A stretch of DNA of 11,862 nucleotides from a bacterium (GCA_027294925.1 JAPULM010000143.1:1-11862), one strand, 5' to 3'. Shown: positions 1 to 8,031, counted from the stretch's first letter. Translations and numbers: made by a program. Notes: a model not told the origin generated them from the letters alone.

Positions 1-1278
1 TTGAAACAAGGCGCGGCGCTGAAGCTCAGGAACCACCAGCCGCACGAAGTCCTCATAGGCACCGGGCATATGAGTAGCGGCAAGGACAAAGCCATCACAT
101 GCCTGAACGGCGAACCAAGCTTCCATTTGATCGGCCACTTGTGTAGGGGTTCCCACAAAACGCGGTAGTTCCTGTAAGGTACCACGGCCAGTGCATTGGA
201 TGAAATCCCGTACGGTGGGATTTGGCTTACCGCTAATCTCTATGACGCGATCTCGGTAACCCTGGATGCCAGACATCGAAGCCAGATCATCGTCCGACAG
301 CGTGTCATCGAGGTCATGCTGTCCAAAGTCATAATTCAACACCTCCGACAGGAGGATTAAGGTATCCATGGGGTGGGCCAGACTTTCAATGTAGGCCAGC
401 TTTTCCTGCGCAATTGACTCGGTTTCCCCTAGCGTAACGTAGACCGCAGGAGCAATTTTAATGTGGTCAGGGTTCCGACCATTGGCTACCGCTCGCTCTT
501 TAATATCTCGATAAATGGCCTGCCCAGCCTCGAGGGTTGGAAAAATGACAAAAATCAGCTCGCCCCAACGCGCTGCAAAGGTACGTCCTCGAGGGCTTTG
601 GCCGGCCTGAATGACAACCGGATAGCCTTGCGGAGAACGCGGTACGGTAAGCGGTCCCCGCGCTTGAAACCATTGTCCCTGGTAATCAAGCCTATGTACT
701 TTGGTAGGATCAGCAAACACACCCTGCACCCGATCCTGCACCAGAGCATCCTCATCCCAGGAGTTCCATAAGCCATAGACAACCTGCAAAAACTCATCTG
801 CCTGGTCATAGCGCGAATCGTGCGCCGCCTGCTGTTGGAAGCCAAAATTTTGTGCCTCCGCATCGTTCAGCGAAGTCACCACATTCCAGGCCGCGCGGCC
901 GCCTGAGATGTGATCGAGAGTTGCAAAGAGCCGCGCGACATGAAAGGGTGGGTAATAGGTGGTGGAATACGTGCCCCCAACCCCCAAGTGCTGGGTGGCC
1001 AAGAGCATGGCGGTCATCACCGGGATCAGGTCCAACTTAACAACCCGAATACCCTGTTGAATCGACTCGGCAAACGCACCGGCATATTGGCTGGGCATCG
1101 CCAGACGGTCGTCAAAAAAGGCAAGGTGGAACTTACCGGCCTCCAAAGTACGGGCAATATTTTGATAGTAAGCAGCCGTTAAAAAGTCCGGCACCGTGAG
1201 GGGGTGCCGCCATGACGCCGGGTAATTCGAGCAGTTAGAGGCCTGCATAAATGCAACGAGGACCATCTGTTTGTTCAC
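1..1278 (-). CDS. NtaA/SnaA/DszA-type FMNH2-dependent monooxygenase (3' end cut by window edge)
   Basis: This encodes the first 426 residues of a flavin-dependent monooxygenase of the bacterial luciferase superfamily, in the subfamily of nitrilotriacetate, pristinamycin and dibenzothiophene-sulfone monooxygenases. Supporting motifs are FFDDRLA at residues 54-60, YYPPFHVARLFATLDHISGG at 108-127 and the family signature GGRAAWNVVTS at 126-136. Members take reduced FMN from a separate flavin reductase and oxygenate a small organic substrate in the cytoplasm. No reductase gene is visible here, and the substrate cannot be deduced. The GTG start at 1278 is preceded by AAAGG seven bases upstream. 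An in-frame TGA lies 12 codons upstream and the only other candidate, a TTG two codons earlier, has no room for the Shine-Dalgarno. Family members are usually about 430-460 residues, so only a short C-terminus is missing. It follows the thiamin-diphosphate enzyme by 28 bp and is probably co-transcribed with it. Confidence 0.93.
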   Translation of the reverse strand, partial: MNKQMVLVAFMQASNCSNYPASWRHPLTVPDFLTAAYYQNIARTLEAGKFHLAFFDDRLAMPSQYAGAFAESIQQGIRVVKLDLIPVMTAMLLATQHLGVGGTYSTTYYPPFHVARLFATLDHISGGRAAWNVVTSLNDAEAQNFGFQQQAAHDSRYDQADEFLQVVYGLWNSWDEDALVQDRVQGVFADPTKVHRLDYQGQWFQARGPLTVPRSPQGYPVVIQAGQSPRGRTFAARWGELIFVIFPTLEAGQAIYRDIKERAVANGRNPDHIKIAPAVYVTLGETESIAQEKLAYIESLAHPMDTLILLSEVLNYDFGQHDLDDTLSDDDLASMSGIQGYRDRVIEISGKPNPTVRDFIQCTGRGTLQELPRFVGTPTQVADQMEAWFAVQACDGFVLAATHMPGAYEDFVRLVVPELQRRALFQ

Positions 1279-1306
1279 GTCCAAACCTTTGTCTGCCGCT
1301 TGAATT

Positions 1307-2941
1307 TTACGTCATGTAATTGCTAAAGCGCAGCGTTGTGGCACGTGCACGATAATCCGTCTTAACATTGACGATAGCCGCTTTGCCGGATGCAAAGGCA
1401 CGCTCCAGAGCCGGGCGAATCTCCGACGGTTGCTCGACATATTCGCCGTGTCCACCGAAGGCGTCCATCATCTTTTCATAACGCTGGTAACCAAGATCAC
1501 GACCGATCTTACCGCCTTCAGGGTCAGCCGTCCAACCGCCGTTGAGGCTGATCACCGTCACAATCGGCAGATCATGACGCACCGCCGTATCCATCTCCAT
1601 CGCATTCATACCAAAAGAGCCATCACCATGTAGCACGAGAACTTGCTTGTCCGGCTTAGCGGCTTTGGCACCGACACCAAACGGGACACCAACGCCCATG
1701 GTGCCAAAAGAACCGGAATTCAGACGATGTCCCGGGACATAGGTGGGGATCGACTGCCGGCCATAATTGAGCGTTTCCTGGCCATCAACGATGAGAATGG
1801 CGTCTCGATCCAAAAAATCTTTTACCTCTTTGCATAGCCGTAGCGGGTGAATCGGCGTCTCATCCGAGGTCATAAACGGCTCGAGACGTGCCTGCCCCTT
1901 TATATTTTGTTCGCGTAACGCTGCAATCCAAGGGGTCTCCTTGTGCGGCTCAAACTTACCGTCTACCAGCTCCAACATCTGCCGCAGGACGGTCTTGGCA
2001 TCGCCAACAATACCTATGTCCACGGAACGATTTTTGCCAATTTCATCCGGATCGATATTAACCTGGATCACCTTGGCGTCAGAATTAAAACGCGGCGGTT
2101 GCGCAAAACTAATGACATAGTTGAAGCGCGTACCGAGAAACAAGAATACGTCAGCCTCGCGGAAAGCCAAAGAGCGGGCACTGAGAAAACAACGCGGATG
2201 ATCTTCAGGCACCACACCACGCCCTTGCGGCGTGGTAAAGAAGGGAATACCGGTGGCATCGACAAACTGTTGCAACTCCTCGCTTGCATCCGACCACAAA
2301 ATACCGCTGCCGGTCACAATCAAAGGACGTTCGGCACGCGACAACAGGTCAACCACCTCCTGCACCATACCCGGATCAGCCGGAATGCGATGATGCGTCT
2401 TTGCCGGTTCCGGAAAAATCACCTCATTTTCGTCAACCTGGCTGTACAACACATCTCCAGGCAAGTCCAGATACGCCGGGCCAAGGCGGCCGTTCATCGC
2501 CTGACGATAGGCAATATTGATATATTCGGGAATGCGTTTGGCCGAGATCGCCTGTCCAGCCCACTTACACGCAGGACGCATGATGCTGAGCTGGTCAACT
2601 TCCTGAAACACCTCGCGGTGAAACTGCCCGATCGGGCTAGCACCACCCAACGCAATAACCGGCGCGGCATCGGTGTAGGCATGCGCCAGACCGGTCACCA
2701 AATTGGTAGCAGCCGGCCCTGAAGCCGTCGAGCACACGCCGGCTTTACCACTGAGCCTGGCGTATGCATTGGCCATCATAGCAGCCGCTTGCTCGTGGCG
2801 CACGCTAATCATGCGCATACCCAACTTACGGCAGGTATCCTGGGCGTCCAGCATGGGACCGCCCATAATATAGAACATGGTATCAGCGCCTTCATTGTGC
2901 AGCGCCCGGCCAACAAGTTCATAACCGGAAACGTCTCCCAC
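1307..2941 (-). CDS. Thiamin-diphosphate-dependent enzyme, oxalyl-CoA decarboxylase / 2-hydroxyacyl-CoA lyase / acetolactate synthase superfamily
   Basis: A 544-residue cytoplasmic enzyme with the three-domain layout of the superfamily. The N-terminal pyrimidine-binding domain carries the activating glutamate in SVRHEQAAAMMANAYARL (Glu50). A central Rossmann-like domain spans roughly residues 185-330. The C-terminal pyrophosphate-binding domain has GDGSFG (439-444) and the metal-binding asparagine in SLNGGW (Asn467). Members cleave or form C-C bonds next to a carbonyl. The overall pattern, including a RYEKMMDAFGG segment late in the protein, reminds me of 2-hydroxyacyl-CoA lyases and oxalyl-CoA decarboxylases, but acetolactate synthase-like activity is not excluded. 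I chose GTG at 2941 because AAGAAGGAG sits six bases upstream. The ATG seven codons earlier (2962) has no Shine-Dalgarno, and its first codons encode the ribosome site itself. It lies downstream of lpdA (167 bp gap) and 28 bp before the NtaA-type monooxygenase. Confidence 0.9.
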   Translation of the reverse strand: MGDVSGYELVGRALHNEGADTMFYIMGGPMLDAQDTCRKLGMRMISVRHEQAAAMMANAYARLSGKAGVCSTASGPAATNLVTGLAHAYTDAAPVIALGGASPIGQFHREVFQEVDQLSIMRPACKWAGQAISAKRIPEYINIAYRQAMNGRLGPAYLDLPGDVLYSQVDENEVIFPEPAKTHHRIPADPGMVQEVVDLLSRAERPLIVTGSGILWSDASEELQQFVDATGIPFFTTPQGRGVVPEDHPRCFLSARSLAFREADVFLFLGTRFNYVISFAQPPRFNSDAKVIQVNIDPDEIGKNRSVDIGIVGDAKTVLRQMLELVDGKFEPHKETPWIAALREQNIKGQARLEPFMTSDETPIHPLRLCKEVKDFLDRDAILIVDGQETLNYGRQSIPTYVPGHRLNSGSFGTMGVGVPFGVGAKAAKPDKQVLVLHGDGSFGMNAMEMDTAVRHDLPIVTVISLNGGWTADPEGGKIGRDLGYQRYEKMMDAFGGHGEYVEQPSEIRPALERAFASGKAAIVNVKTDYRARATTLRFSNYMT

Positions 2942-3108
2942 GATGCTCTCCTTCTTTCGCATGGAGATCGACTAGTAGAAGTCCTCTCTCACGTTGTATG
3001 CCAATGCAACTTTTTTGCCTAGAGCCCTATCATAAAATTTCTAGGGAGGAAAACGCAAGCGTGAAACGCACAGAGCGAAACTTGCCTAATCCTGGCTACG
3101 GAATAAAC
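2942..3108. other. Intergenic region between lpdA and the thiamin-diphosphate enzyme
   Basis: A 167-bp gap between two same-strand genes. It holds the AAGAAGGAG Shine-Dalgarno of the downstream gene and a 6-bp inverted repeat, CCTAGA at 3018-3023 and TCTAGG at 3040-3045. On the transcribed minus strand that stem is followed by CAAAAAAG, not a T-run, so it is not a convincing terminator. I see no clear promoter. The gap is long enough that the two downstream genes may have their own promoter. Confidence 0.5.
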
Positions 3109-4515
3109 TTAAGTATGAATCGCTTCGTCGTAAGCGTCACCCACCGCCTCCCTGATAGCCTCAGACAGGGTAGGATGGGCATGCACAGTTTTTAGAATCT
3201 CATCATGTGTCGTCTCGAGCGTCCGAGCAATCCCGACCTCGGCGATCAAGTCTGTCGCCTCCGCCCCAATGATATGGGCACCAAGCAATTCGTCAGTTTC
3301 GGCATCAAAAATAACTTTAACGAAACCTTCACGCTCACCGACGGCTAGCGCTTTACCGTTGGCCATGAACGGAAAGCGTCCGACCCGAATGGTCCGACCT
3401 GCCTGGCGAGCGGCTTGCTCACTCAACCCCACGCTGGCCACTTGTGGCTGACAATAGGTACAGGCAGGAATATTTTGCTGATTGACACCAAGTGTATCCA
3501 GACCGGCAATCGTTTCGACTGTAACAATGCCCTCAGCCGAAGCGACGTGCGCCAGGCATGGAGGGCCGTTGACATCGCCAATCGCATAGATACCCGAGAC
3601 ATTGGTCCGGCAGAGGGCGTCAACCGGGATAAACCCCTTTTCCGTGCGCACCCCGGCGCTTTCCAAACCAAGATGCTCGATGTTGCCTTGCACGCCGACC
3701 GCCACCAAAACCTTGGCGCCATTCACCAGGCGCCGACCCTCTGGCGTCCGCACCTGCAAATCGATGCCTGGCGCCATCACGCTGGCGCTGTCTACCTGAC
3801 TATCGACAAGAATATCAATACCTTGTTTCTCTAAAGCGGCGTGCAGGGCAGCGCTAATGTCGCTGTCCTCTAAAGGCAAAATCTGAGGTAGCATCTCAAT
3901 CAACGTCACCTGACTGCTAAAGGCGTTATAGAAATAGGCAAACTCGACCCCGATAGAACCAGCCCCAATGATGACTAGCGATGCCGGTACCTCATCTAGG
4001 ATCATCGCTTCGCTACTGCTCAACACTTGAGTCTGATCAAACGGCAAGAACGGCAAGGCGCGTGGACGTGCACCGGTTGCCAAGATAACATGCGGTGCCT
4101 GCAGCGTCGCAGCAAGCACGTCATCGGCGCCATGCACCGTCACCACACCGCTACCGGCAAGGCGGCCAACGCCATGCCAGACCTGAATCTGATTCTTACG
4201 CATCAAATAGTCGACGCCTTTACTCAGACGACCCGCCACACGGCGACTGCGTGTAATGATTTTTCCGAAATCGAAGCGTAAATTGTCACACAGCAAGCCA
4301 AACTCTTCACCGCGCTGCATGAGGCGATACAGCTCCGCGTTACGCAATAGCGCCTTGGTCGGAATACATCCCCAATTCAGACAGATGCCGCCCAGCGTAT
4401 CCCGTTCAACGATGGCCACTTGCATGCCAAGCTGTGCGGCCCGAATTGCCGCCACATAGCCCCCCGGTCCACCACCCATCACAATCACGTCATACGTGTG
4501 CTGTTCCCCTGCCAT
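3109..4515 (-). CDS. lpdA: Dihydrolipoyl dehydrogenase (E3)
   Basis: A 468-residue FAD-dependent pyridine nucleotide-disulfide oxidoreductase. It reoxidises dihydrolipoyl groups of 2-oxoacid dehydrogenase or glycine cleavage complexes, passing electrons to NAD+. In order, the sequence shows an N-terminal FAD-binding fold (VIVMGGGPGGYVAA, residues 11-24) and the redox-active disulfide in GGICLNWGCIPTKALL (Cys45 and Cys50). These are followed by a second dinucleotide fold for NAD (IIGAGSIGVEFA), the FAD-contact segment YAIGDVNG, and the C-terminal dimerisation domain with the catalytic pair in HAHPTLSE (His447, Glu452). ATG at 4515 is preferred: GAGGGAG lies nine bases upstream and the resulting length is canonical. 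An earlier in-frame ATG (4623) would add 36 residues that match nothing in the family. No E1, E2 or lipoyl-domain gene is present in the window, so its partner complex is unknown. Confidence 0.95.
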   Translation of the reverse strand: MAGEQHTYDVIVMGGGPGGYVAAIRAAQLGMQVAIVERDTLGGICLNWGCIPTKALLRNAELYRLMQRGEEFGLLCDNLRFDFGKIITRSRRVAGRLSKGVDYLMRKNQIQVWHGVGRLAGSGVVTVHGADDVLAATLQAPHVILATGARPRALPFLPFDQTQVLSSSEAMILDEVPASLVIIGAGSIGVEFAYFYNAFSSQVTLIEMLPQILPLEDSDISAALHAALEKQGIDILVDSQVDSASVMAPGIDLQVRTPEGRRLVNGAKVLVAVGVQGNIEHLGLESAGVRTEKGFIPVDALCRTNVSGIYAIGDVNGPPCLAHVASAEGIVTVETIAGLDTLGVNQQNIPACTYCQPQVASVGLSEQAARQAGRTIRVGRFPFMANGKALAVGEREGFVKVIFDAETDELLGAHIIGAEATDLIAEVGIARTLETTHDEILKTVHAHPTLSEAIREAVGDAYDEAIHT

Positions 4516-4952
4516 GCCATTCAACTCCCTCTTCGCAGTATGCAAGACGTGCGCTTGCCTTGACGGCATTTTACCGGCCAATTGTAACACCTCCCTATCG
4601 CACCGGTGGGGTTCGCTATGCAAACCCTGCCATCCCCTGAGTATATAAGCAAACGGTTAAAGATCATCGAAGATTGTGTCGATATCAGGAAAGATTTCAT
4701 CACCTTAAGAACCTATAACGTGAGCAACGATACCACAGCAGAGGCGAAATGACTACAAATGCTTCAACGCAACGAACATAACCTCGGGAAGACCCGGACT
4801 TCGTTGTCCGGGCCACTATCCGGCCTTGTTTCCCGGCAACATACAGCCGACCGTGTCACAGCTGGACTCGATCGACCAGCGGCACTGCCGACGGTCGTGA
4901 TAGATGTACTCCGACTTGCCGATACCCTGTCCATGTGCAAGGAAGTTACCCC
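4516..4952. promoter_or_regulatory. Divergent intergenic region between lpdA and the RsbU-like phosphatase
   Basis: This 437-bp gap must contain the leaders, and probably the promoters, of two divergent genes. On the minus strand, TATACT (4645-4640) is a good -10 candidate about 125 bases before the lpdA start, but the -35 position reads GATGAT and is poor. On the plus strand, TATAAC (4714-4719) matches five of six -10 bases, again without a good -35 partner. A perfect 7-bp stem with a 6-base loop (CCCGGAC at 4793-4799, GTCCGGG at 4806-4812) lies in the plus-strand leader and is not followed by a T-run. I found no gene or tRNA here. The promoter calls are suggestions only. Confidence 0.3.
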
Positions 4953-6662
4953 ATGCTGAACGGTTCAACGGTACGGCATATTGCGACGGCAATCCATACA
5001 CCGCAAGCAACTGACAGTCTGTTAGACACCATGCGTGAGATATTTATTAGCCATGGGCTGCCCGGGGCGTATACCTTACTGTTTACCGACTCGAAATGCG
5101 TTCACGGCGAAGTCTATACCTCTACCCTTCCCGGACTCAAGACAGGTGATATGCTGGAGGTTGATCCGGAAACCTTAGCCAACTGTATACAACACGGCAC
5201 ACCAAAGTACTTTGAGCAGCTTCAGACAGTCGCCTACGGCGAAAGCGCGATACAGGCCACGGCCCTCTACCCGCTTCGAACGGGTGATGAAAATTACGGC
5301 GCCATACTCTTACATGAGCCAATTCCAGAAATCGATCGTGAACGTTTCGAGTTCATCCTGGAACAACTCGGACTGGCATTATGGCGGGTGCAACTTGGAG
5401 AGGAATTACAACATCGGCACGCCGTCAACGCCGCAAGGCTAAGCGCCATTGCACAAGCTGGCGGGATGTTCCGTGGACTCGATCTCGATGTGGTCCTGAC
5501 CAAATCGATGGAACTCGCGTTATCAACGATGGGGGCGGAAGCGGGCTGCATTATGCTGCTTGAAGGAACCCCTCCAACGCTGTCATGCCGGGTCGAATGG
5601 GGACTTAATGCAGAAATGTTGGACAGACTTCGTTTCCAAGACGGGAAAACGGTGCTACAAACCGTCATCGACACCGGCCAACCTATTATTATTCATCGGA
5701 TGGAAACAGAAAACCCATTCCTGCCCGACCCCATTATGGATCGTATTGACAATCTGGCCGTCATTCCCTTTACTGCTCGGAAGCATACCTTTGGCTGCCT
5801 AGCGGTGGTCAATTTCACCGTCTTCGGTGAGCAAGATTTGGAACTCCTGCAAACCGTGGTTGAACTCTCTAGTACAGCAGTCGAAAACGCGCGTCTACAT
5901 CATCAAGTGCTAGAGCGTGAAGCGCTGCGGGAAAAACTGCGAATTGCTGGCGAAATTCAATACGGATTGCTACCACAACAGCAGCCAACCCTTCCTGGCG
6001 TGGCATTAGCTGCTAGAAACATACCCTGCGATGAATCAAGCGGCGATTATTTCGACTTCTTCCTACTTGACGACCATCGCCTCGGATTTGTGGTCGGCGA
6101 CGCTACAGGGCACGGCATCGGCGCTGCCTTAATCACCACTACCGTACGTGCCTTCCTGCGTGCTTTGATCAATACCACACAGAGCCCGGCTCAACTTTTT
6201 AACCGCTTAAACAATTTGGCTGTGGATGATTTTCGGGACGGAAAGTTTATCACGCTCTTCTTTGGTGTGTACGACACCCGAGACAAAACCATGACCTACG
6301 CCAGTGCAGGCCATAATCCTCCCCTGATGATCTACAGACATCAGCAGGACCAGTTTGAATGTCTGAAGGCAACCGGACTACCCCTGGGTATCCTGGCCGA
6401 GACATCATATGAGCAACATACAACGGCACCACTCGAGGTTGGAGATTTCATGTTGCTATTGACCGATGGCGTACATGAATCGACTTCTGAAACAGGTGAG
6501 ATTTTTGGCCAGGCACGACTAATGGACGTTGTAAAGACACATCATCAGGCTGCACCAGCAGACCTCATTGACGTGATATACGTTGCGGTATGCCTGTTTT
6601 GTGGTGCAGCGCCCCAAAAAGACGATATCACGCTGCTTTGTTTGCGGGCCACCGAAGCATAG
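4953..6662 (+). CDS. GAF-domain PP2C/SpoIIE-type serine phosphatase (RsbU-like)
   Basis: A 569-residue soluble signalling phosphatase. Residues 1 to about 145 form a divergent sensor-like region, perhaps a degenerate GAF. Residues about 155-315 look like a GAF domain, and a short helical linker around 315-340 (VLEREALREKLRIAGEIQ) leads to the phosphatase domain at about 335-569. The metal-binding motifs of the PP2C fold are all visible: SGDYFDFF (Asp365), GDATGHG (382-388), ASAGHNPP, LLLTDGVHE and the final DDITLL. Such proteins usually dephosphorylate a STAS-domain anti-anti-sigma factor to release a sigma factor, as in the general stress response. No STAS protein, anti-sigma kinase or sigma factor lies in the window. 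ATG at 4953 is chosen because GGAAG precedes it by seven bases. An in-frame GTG at 4935 would overlap that ribosome site. There is no signal peptide or membrane segment. The signal sensed is unknown. Confidence 0.93.
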   Translation: MLNGSTVRHIATAIHTPQATDSLLDTMREIFISHGLPGAYTLLFTDSKCVHGEVYTSTLPGLKTGDMLEVDPETLANCIQHGTPKYFEQLQTVAYGESAIQATALYPLRTGDENYGAILLHEPIPEIDRERFEFILEQLGLALWRVQLGEELQHRHAVNAARLSAIAQAGGMFRGLDLDVVLTKSMELALSTMGAEAGCIMLLEGTPPTLSCRVEWGLNAEMLDRLRFQDGKTVLQTVIDTGQPIIIHRMETENPFLPDPIMDRIDNLAVIPFTARKHTFGCLAVVNFTVFGEQDLELLQTVVELSSTAVENARLHHQVLEREALREKLRIAGEIQYGLLPQQQPTLPGVALAARNIPCDESSGDYFDFFLLDDHRLGFVVGDATGHGIGAALITTTVRAFLRALINTTQSPAQLFNRLNNLAVDDFRDGKFITLFFGVYDTRDKTMTYASAGHNPPLMIYRHQQDQFECLKATGLPLGILAETSYEQHTTAPLEVGDFMLLLTDGVHESTSETGEIFGQARLMDVVKTHHQAAPADLIDVIYVAVCLFCGAAPQKDDITLLCLRATEA

Positions 6663-6671
6663 CAGATTGAA

Positions 6672-7754
6672 CTAAGCACTCCCCTGCATCCGCTCGTAAT
6701 CACGCACCGCATCGAGAACCTTGAGCGTGCCCTTCGGGAAAGGATAAGCGTCAAGCTCGTGCAGCTGAACCCAACGCAGTTCGTCGGCAACTAAGGGGCG
6801 CGCCGTGCCTCCCAACCAGATGCAGCGAAACGCGGTCAAGGTGATTTTGAAATGCGTGTAGCCATGCTTGATAGTGCAATAGGGATACTCAACACGCACC
6901 TGTAAGCTAGTTTCCTCACTAACTTTACGCCAGGCTGTGGTGACAAGCGCCTCCTCCGGCTGCTGCTTTCCCCCCGGCAATTCCCACAAACCGCCAAGCA
7001 TTTGATCCTGACGACGACGGCCTATCAAGATATACCCATCCTTCCAGATCACGCCAACGGCAATGGCGTAGTGGGGCACCGGCTTGCGTCGACTTTTAAC
7101 CGGTAGTTCTGCCGTACGACCGTCTCGATAGGCCACACAGTCCACTGCCAATGGACACACAGCGCAATGCGGAGATTTGGACCGACAGACTAAAGCTCCC
7201 AATTCCATCATCGCCTGGTTAAACGCAGCGGGTGGTGACGTCTCGACATACGGCTGAAGGCGACGCTGAAGGTCAGTTTTCACGCGCGGCTGACGAATGT
7301 CAGTGTCAATACCCCAAAAGCGGCAAAACACCCGTAAGACATTGCCATCGACAACTGCAACGGGTTGATCAAACGCAATGCTACTGACGGCTGCCGCCGT
7401 ATAAGGCCCAAAACCAGGCATCGCTTGCAACGCTTGAGCATCTTGCGGTAACACACCATTGTATTGGTCCACAATAACTTGCGCCGCCTGGTGCAGATTA
7501 CGCGCCCGTGAATAATAGCCTAGCCCTTGCCATAGCTTGAGCACCTCCTGTTGATCAGCTGCTGCCAAGCTATATACATCCGGGAAAGCACGGATAAAAC
7601 GCTGAAAATACGGCATCACCGTCTCGACCTGGGTCTGCTGTAGCATAACCTCGCTCAGCCACACATAGTACGGACACGGCTCATCCCGCCACGGCATGCG
7701 ACGCTGATAGCAGGCAAACCAATCCAGCAAACGCTGCACCCACACCACCATCAT
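6672..7754 (-). CDS. mutY: A/G-specific adenine DNA glycosylase
   Basis: A 360-residue base-excision repair enzyme that removes adenine mispaired with 8-oxoguanine. The N-terminal glycosylase domain has catalytic Glu35 in SEVMLQQTQV, the helix-hairpin-helix MPGFGPYTAAAV (112-123) and the catalytic Asp136 in VVDGNVLRV. Four cysteines for the [4Fe-4S] cluster follow with the standard C-x6-C-x2-C-x5-C spacing (190, 197, 200, 206). The NUDIX-like 8-oxoguanine recognition domain (about 228-355) shows GGLWELPGG. It carries Tyr-Thr-His at 299-301 where many homologues have Phe-Ser-His, keeping the histidine. Length is typical. The start is uncertain within a few codons: AGAGGG is very close to ATG 7754, and ATG 7751 or GTG 7748 would give better spacing. 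It converges with the phosphatase gene, with nine bases between the stops and no room for separate terminators. Confidence 0.96.
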   Translation of the reverse strand: MMVVWVQRLLDWFACYQRRMPWRDEPCPYYVWLSEVMLQQTQVETVMPYFQRFIRAFPDVYSLAAADQQEVLKLWQGLGYYSRARNLHQAAQVIVDQYNGVLPQDAQALQAMPGFGPYTAAAVSSIAFDQPVAVVDGNVLRVFCRFWGIDTDIRQPRVKTDLQRRLQPYVETSPPAAFNQAMMELGALVCRSKSPHCAVCPLAVDCVAYRDGRTAELPVKSRRKPVPHYAIAVGVIWKDGYILIGRRRQDQMLGGLWELPGGKQQPEEALVTTAWRKVSEETSLQVRVEYPYCTIKHGYTHFKITLTAFRCIWLGGTARPLVADELRWVQLHELDAYPFPKGTLKVLDAVRDYERMQGSA

Positions 7755-8031
7755 TCCCTCTGCTCTCTGTTTCGATTAGGAAAGCAAAACAGAGCTTGAT
7801 TGATACCAAAGCCCTACCTCATTCACCATACGATCCTGGCTAGCATATCGAGACAATGAGCTAAGGTCAATGGGAAGGATACGGTAAGTAAGAACACCCT
7901 ATTTGATGCCGGAAGCAGGGTGATGCGGAGCTGTTCTCTGTAGAACTGGACATGTGCTGCCAGATGGGATAGGGTAAGGGCGTTAAGTTGTTGATGACGC
8001 GATTTTGCTACTTGGGTGGCTGGAGTCTGCA
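7755..8031. other. Divergent intergenic region upstream of mutY and the luciferase-like oxidoreductase
   Basis: A 277-bp gap between divergent genes. It must hold the leaders of both, but I could not identify a convincing -35/-10 pair on either strand. The visible structure is an 8-bp inverted repeat next to mutY (CTCTGTTT 7765-7772, AAACAGAG 7787-7794) and an imperfect ACCCT/AGGGT pair around 7896-7921. The plus-strand gene has GGAG six bases before its ATG. No gene is supported in the gap. Confidence 0.35.
7765..7794. repeat. 8-bp inverted repeat in the mutY leader
   Basis: CTCTGTTT (7765-7772) and AAACAGAG (7787-7794) are perfect complements separated by 14 bases. On the mutY transcript the stem would end a few bases before the AGAGGG Shine-Dalgarno. 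It may be a protein-binding dyad or an RNA hairpin, or may be chance. Confidence 0.4.

Noticed and set aside
1943..2722. Plus-strand open frame of 259 codons
   Set aside because: It lies entirely antisense to the thiamin-diphosphate enzyme, whose motifs are clear. The product is rich in Arg, His and Thr and shows no recognisable domain.
3009..3045. Inverted repeat CCTAGA/TCTAGG next to a T-run as an intrinsic terminator
   Set aside because: For the minus-strand genes the stem is followed by an A-run, not T. For the plus strand no gene precedes it. The stem is only 6 bp with a 16-base loop.
3061..3195. Short plus-strand frame beginning GTG behind GGAGG
   Set aside because: The ribosome-like site is tempting, but most of the frame is antisense to the end of lpdA, and the 45-codon product resembles nothing I know.
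4521..4623. N-terminal extension of lpdA from ATG 4623
   Set aside because: The extra 36 residues are outside the canonical E3 length and lie upstream of a well-placed Shine-Dalgarno and ATG at 4515.
6663..6671. Terminator between the converging phosphatase and mutY genes
   Set aside because: Only nine bases separate the stops, and I found no stem followed by T-runs on either side.
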